Made by a program: the position numbers and the translations under genes. The notes under the pieces are model-generated. The model ran no database searches. It saw only the letters and a list, made by a program, of their open reading frames with translations, and was not told the DNA's origin. DNA of 64,000 nucleotides from Cohnella endophytica (lineage in GTDB: Bacteria > Bacillota > Bacilli > Paenibacillales > Paenibacillaceae). The number at the start of each line of letters is the position of its first letter. Position 1 is the stretch's first letter. The DNA lies in assembly GCF_003628305.1 (NCBI RefSeq), contig NZ_RBZM01000005.1, positions 62,001 through 126,000 of the forward strand, written 5' to 3'. Positions 60,566-64,000 of this stretch are shown in pieces.

Positions 60566-61090
60566 TTAAATCCAAACGGAGAGAAGGAGCACGGTAGAGC
60601 TGCCTAACAGCGCACCGACAACCGTGTCGCTTGGGAAATGAAGGCCGAAGTAGATTCGCGATAAGGCAACGCCTATTCCGACCGGCAGGAGTATGGGGAT
60701 GAGCTTGGGCTCGGCGAGCATCCATGGCGTAAGCATAGCGAAAGCGGCCGTGGTATGACCGGACGGGAAGGAGGGGTCCTTCAACGGACGCCTATTCGTG
60801 TTAGTTTGCGGGAACACCTGATAGGGACGTAAGCGCGGTGCGCTTCGTTTGGCGATGGCGACGGGAATATGGCTGAGCACGACCGCCGCGAACGCCAACC
60901 AACCGGCGTGACTCCAAGGCTGGGGCGCGAATATTCCGGCGGCTAACGATAGGCAAAGACTGAACGTAGCCCCCGCGATGAGCGACAATACGTGAAAGAG
61001 CAAATTTAACGTCGAGCGGTTCCAACGAATGTTGACGTGCAGGAATAAGGGGCGTTCGACTTCCTGAAGCAAGCGGTAGATTCGACTCAT
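60566..61090 (-). CDS. PAP2-family phosphatase (membrane)
   Basis: A 174-residue integral membrane phosphatase with about five helices. All three PAP2 motifs are present: K-R-S-A-P-R-L-R-P near residue 81, P-S-G-H near 109 (catalytic His) and S-R-I-Y-F-G-L-H-F-P-S-D near 144-155. Such enzymes dephosphorylate lipid or undecaprenyl pyrophosphates. It is divergent from the GT4 gene (about 160 bp between starts), a pairing that suggests lipid or glycolipid metabolism. Confidence 0.93.
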   Translation of the reverse strand: MSRIYRLLQEVERPLFLHVNIRWNRSTLNLLFHVLSLIAGATFSLCLSLAAGIFAPQPWSHAGWLAFAAVVLSHIPVAIAKRSAPRLRPYQVFPQTNTNRRPLKDPSFPSGHTTAAFAMLTPWMLAEPKLIPILLPVGIGVALSRIYFGLHFPSDTVVGALLGSSTVLLLSVWI

Positions 61091-61251
61091 GATCGCTCTC
61101 CTCTGGCCGTGGGGCCGGTCGGCTCCGGGGCCGATTTGGTCTTCCTGTCTCTAGCATACAGCTCCATTGTCACGCCAGTATTAACGCATGGTTGATATCC
61201 CGTTAATGTCCGTTCCGTAAAATAAAGGAAACGGGCGAGGAGGGAATGCGT

Positions 61252-62427
61252 ATGGCGGAAATGCGATTGGCTTTATTTACCGATACGTACGAACCGGAGG
61301 TTAACGGCGTAGCTAAGACGTTAGGGAGATGGATCGATTATTTGCGCAAGCAAGGCGTTGAGTGTATGGTGTTCGCTCCTTCAAGACCGCGCAGGGAAAA
61401 ACATGTATCCCAGGTCGCGGAAAGGTTGATCAGCCTTCCGTTTTTCCTGTATCCCGAATGCAGGCTGGCAGTGCCGCAGACCGGTAGCGTCGAGCGCAAG
61501 TTCCTGAGCTTCAACCCCACGGTCGTGCATGTCGCGACCCCTTTCGGTACGGGAGTGGTCGGCCGTCGCCTGGCGATTAAACACGGCATTCCTCTCGTCG
61601 CGTCTCATCATACGCATTTCGCGCGGTATTTGCCGTTTTACAATTTACAATGGATGGGCAAACTTCTATGGAGATATTTGCATTGGTTTCACAAGCCTTG
61701 CGGAAAAATCTACGTTCCTTCGAGCTCCGTGCTGGAAGAATGCCGTCAAGACGGGTGGGAAGGGCTCGAAATCTGGAGTCGGGGAGTCGATATCCGTCGG
61801 TTCTATCCGCTCGAAGATCGTAAGAATTTTCTGACGGAGGTAGGATTGTCGAACGCGAAATTCGTCATTTTGTACGCCGGGCGAATAGCTCCGGAGAAGC
61901 AACCGGAAGTCGCTGCGGAAGCCGTCGCTCGCATGTCCGAATCAACCGGGGCCGATATCGAGTTCGTCGTCGCGGGCGATGGTCCTGCTTCCCGAGAGAT
62001 GAAGTCGTTAACCGAGCGGTTAGGGATCCGGGCTCGATTTCTCGGCTCGGTCCCCCAAGATCGGCTACGGCTGTGGATGGCAGCTTCGGACGTTATGATA
62101 TTCCCCTCGGCGACGGAGACTTTCGGCAACGTCGTATTGGAGGCAATGGCCTGCGGTTTGCCGGTCATCGGAGCCGCCGGCGGGGCGGTTCCGGATACGA
62201 TCCGGGATGGAATCAACGGTCTTCTCTGCGATCCCGGCAGTTCGGAGGCTTTCGCCGGAAGCCTGGAGCGTTTGTACCGCGACCCCGCCTTGCGAGCCAG
62301 ATTATCCGCTACGGGTTTGCTCGAGGCGCGTACGCGGTCATGGGAGGGGATTTTCCGGGAGCTTATGACGAGCATAGAATCGTCGACGAAGATGGAATCC
62401 GCAACATTGTCCGCTTCCCATTCGTAA
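61252..62427 (+). CDS. Glycosyltransferase family 4 (group 1)
   Basis: A 391-residue GT-B enzyme. The N-terminal acceptor half begins L-A-L-F-T-D-T-Y-E-P-E-V-N-G-V-A-K-T-L, and the donor half has I-L-Y-A-G-R-I-A-P-E-K, V-V-A-G-D-G-P and the nucleotide-sugar E-x7-E motif in S-A-T-E-T-F-G-N-V-V-L-E-A. The opening matches glycolipid mannosyl/glucosyltransferases of the PimB/MgtA type. ATG 61252 is 7 nt after AGGAGGG; the ATG at 61246 is too close. It is divergent from the PAP2 gene, supporting a role in envelope glycolipid synthesis; donor and acceptor are unknown. Confidence 0.92.
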   Translation: MAEMRLALFTDTYEPEVNGVAKTLGRWIDYLRKQGVECMVFAPSRPRREKHVSQVAERLISLPFFLYPECRLAVPQTGSVERKFLSFNPTVVHVATPFGTGVVGRRLAIKHGIPLVASHHTHFARYLPFYNLQWMGKLLWRYLHWFHKPCGKIYVPSSSVLEECRQDGWEGLEIWSRGVDIRRFYPLEDRKNFLTEVGLSNAKFVILYAGRIAPEKQPEVAAEAVARMSESTGADIEFVVAGDGPASREMKSLTERLGIRARFLGSVPQDRLRLWMAASDVMIFPSATETFGNVVLEAMACGLPVIGAAGGAVPDTIRDGINGLLCDPGSSEAFAGSLERLYRDPALRARLSATGLLEARTRSWEGIFRELMTSIESSTKMESATLSASHS

Positions 62428-62748
62428 ACTTATTGTGAACATGGGATAGGTCCACGGATAGAAAAGGCATGCAAATCGCCGGAAAGGGGAGCTAAAGCGG
62501 AGAAATCTCGATTACATGCGCAGCTATCCCACAGTTAATCGCCGATGAGGGCCGTCAGTCGCGAATACGGGTATTATAACCTTTTGACAAAAAGAAGCAT
62601 TCCGAAGAAAATCAAGAAGTTCTCTTTTCAGGGAGGAGTCGCAAGGGTAAAAAAGGTTGATCGAGAAAGTGTCGGAGAAGAAACCAAACAGAGAAAAAGA
62701 AACTAAACAGAGAAAAAGAAAAAAGGGATCTAGGGGGTACAACTGAAT
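62428..62748. other. Gene-free region with a candidate structured RNA element
   Basis: No gene is visible. GGGATAG (62443-62449) can pair with CTATCCC (62524-62530), enclosing GCATG...AATCG (62467-62478) paired with CGATT...CATGC (62509-62519), which suggests a compact structured leader of about 90 nt. A 17-nt direct repeat, AAACAGAGAAAAAGAAA, occurs at 62686 and 62705. TTGACA at 62584 lacks a good -10 box. No known riboswitch consensus was recognised. Confidence 0.45.
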
Positions 62749-63987
62749 ATGTTTAACGATTTTCTTTTGGTCGTTCAAGTGTTGTTTTTCATCATTGGCG
62801 CGTATCAGGTGATTTTGTCTTTCTTCGGGTGGTATCGCAAGAGGGAGCGGATCACGCATAAGCCGACCAAATCGTTCGCGATGCTGGTTGCCGCCCATAA
62901 CGAAGAAACGGTCGTAGGCGCATTAATCGAGAATTTGCTCAAAATGGACTACCCGCGCGAGCTGTTCGATATTTTCGTCATCTGCGATAATTGCACCGAC
63001 GGTACGGCGAATATCGTTCGCAAGTACGAAGGCGTGCACGCGTGCGAAAGATCGAACCCGAACCAACGAGGCAAAGGCTTCGCGATCGAATGGATGCTGA
63101 AGGAATTGTGGAAACATCCGAAGCAATACGATGCGATCGTAATGTTCGATGCCGACAATCTCGTCGCGACGGACTTCCTTCAATACATGAACGAGGACCT
63201 GTGCAACGGCAACAGAGTCATCCAAGGTTATTTGGACACGAAAAACCCGCATGATTCCTGGGTTAGCGCAGCTAACGGGATTAACTATTGGTTCTGCAAC
63301 CGCCTGTGGCAGATGCCGCGATACAATTTAGGGTTATCCAATTTCCTGGGCGGAACGGGGATGTGCTTCGAGACGAAGCTGCTGAAAGAAATGGGTTGGG
63401 GGGCAACGAGCCTGGTCGAGGATTTGGAATTCACGATCCGTTGCATCCAGCGCGACATCTATCCGAAGTTCAACTACGACGCGCGCGTGTATGACGAGAA
63501 GCCGATTACGTTCAAAGCTTCTTCCCGCCAACGTCTTCGTTGGATGCAAGGGCATTTCGATGTTACCCGTCGTTACATGTTTCCGCTGTTATGGCAAGGA
63601 ATCAAGGAACGCAGCATGGTCAAGATCGATGCCGCGCTCTATGTCTTTAACGCTTATAACTTCTTGATCGGTTTCCTGCTGACGGCTACGTTGTGGTTCG
63701 ACGTCTTGCTGCCGGGAGCTCCGCATTTCGTTTCCATCTACTCGCTCGCGCCGGTATGGCTGGCCGTTCCTATATCTCTGTACATTTACATGCAGGTACC
63801 GCTGGCGATGTTGCTCGAGAAAGTGAACTGGCGCGTGTACTTTAGGCTGATTACGTTCCCGATCTTCTTCTTCACGTGGTGGCCGATTACGTTCTATGCT
63901 TTCTTTACGCAGAACAACAAAACATGGAGCCATACTCAGCACACCCGCGTGCTTCGCTTGGAAGAAGTGCAAGGGAAACAAATGTAA
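62749..63987 (+). CDS. Membrane glycosyltransferase family 2
   Basis: A 412-residue processive-type GT2. One N-terminal helix (about 5-28), the GT-A domain with A-A-H-N-E-E (about 48), D-N-C-T-D-G-T, D-A-D-N (about 130), V-E-D-L-E-F (about 225) and Q-R-L-R-W (about 258), the D,D,D,QxxRW pattern of synthases such as hyaluronan, cellulose or N-acetylglucosamine polymerases. Three or more C-terminal helices follow. It likely makes an exported polysaccharide or glycolipid. AGGGGG lies upstream of ATG. The window ends 13 bp after its stop. Confidence 0.93.
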   Translation: MFNDFLLVVQVLFFIIGAYQVILSFFGWYRKRERITHKPTKSFAMLVAAHNEETVVGALIENLLKMDYPRELFDIFVICDNCTDGTANIVRKYEGVHACERSNPNQRGKGFAIEWMLKELWKHPKQYDAIVMFDADNLVATDFLQYMNEDLCNGNRVIQGYLDTKNPHDSWVSAANGINYWFCNRLWQMPRYNLGLSNFLGGTGMCFETKLLKEMGWGATSLVEDLEFTIRCIQRDIYPKFNYDARVYDEKPITFKASSRQRLRWMQGHFDVTRRYMFPLLWQGIKERSMVKIDAALYVFNAYNFLIGFLLTATLWFDVLLPGAPHFVSIYSLAPVWLAVPISLYIYMQVPLAMLLEKVNWRVYFRLITFPIFFFTWWPITFYAFFTQNNKTWSHTQHTRVLRLEEVQGKQM

Positions 63988-64000
63988 GGAAGCTCGGAGT

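Noticed and set aside
1..64000. Prophage, IS element, integron or tRNA-linked island boundaries
   Set aside because: No integrase, transposase, terminal inverted repeat or tRNA gene was recognised anywhere in the window.

Overview
The window looks like chromosomal DNA of a Gram-positive, Paenibacillaceae-type Firmicute (Paenibacillus/Cohnella-like; genus is inference). Reasons: two very large secreted proteins end in three SLH (S-layer homology) domains, many proteins have lipoprotein signal peptides, Shine-Dalgarno sites are strong (AGGAGG type), TTG/GTG starts are frequent, and the orthologues are Bacillales-like (YvyE, YtqA/YtqB, YtrA-type GntR). No rRNA, tRNA, CRISPR array, prophage or insertion sequence was recognised.

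Layout. (1) 1-4.6 kb: the 3' end of a tandem-repeat protein open at the left edge, a one-pass membrane protein, an XRE regulator, and the YvyE and YjbQ families. (2) 4.7-8.7 kb: a sulfate/thiosulfate ABC operon cysT-cysW-cysA-sbp with a promoter and a 17-bp palindrome at the expected transcription start. (3) 8.7-26.6 kb: a carbohydrate locus with two LacI regulators, a 2692-residue SLH-anchored enzyme (six jelly-roll-like modules, GH2, SGNH hydrolase, NodB deacetylase, three SLH), a secreted SGNH/F5-8C/jelly-roll protein, an Lpl/Ytc-type ABC importer without its own ATPase, and a GH30 enzyme. The same 14-bp palindrome sits 6 nt after the -10 box at both main promoters. (4) 26.7-39.9 kb: a membrane-GNAT fusion coupled to a TetM-like GTPase, a HAD phosphatase, a lipoprotein, a GH1 beta-glucosidase, an ATPase-LuxR regulator, and an RCC1-propeller SLH protein with a companion lipoprotein. 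(5) 40-53.5 kb: a radical SAM/B12 protein, aldo-keto reductase and CE7 esterase; a six-gene minus-strand operon (ytqA, ytqB, VOC, manA, membrane protein, moaB); a LacI-VOC-SDR operon with two operators around its promoter; a GntR-ABC operon; and MarR. (6) 53.5-59.6 kb: a duplicated electron-transfer module. (7) 59.6-64 kb: trmB, PAP2 phosphatase, GT4 and GT2 glycosyltransferases.

The most novel part is region 6. Twice, a lipoprotein with a CuA-type copper site (C-x3-C-x3-H-x2-M) is divergent from a lipoprotein PQQ-type quinoprotein dehydrogenase with the D-Y-D motif associated with lanthanide-dependent alcohol dehydrogenases. A carboxypeptidase-regulatory-like lipoprotein lies between the two modules. 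I infer a cell-surface alcohol/aldehyde oxidation chain in a monoderm (quinoprotein to CuA lipoprotein to membrane oxidase) that uses no cytochrome c domain. Substrate, cofactor and partner oxidase cannot be read from the window.

The carbohydrate locus looks like a coherent degradative system: surface enzymes deacylate and cleave a polymer, the importer takes up fragments (probably powered by a shared MsmX-type ATPase encoded elsewhere), GH30 and possibly the distant GH1 finish hydrolysis inside, and LacI proteins repress until an inducer appears.
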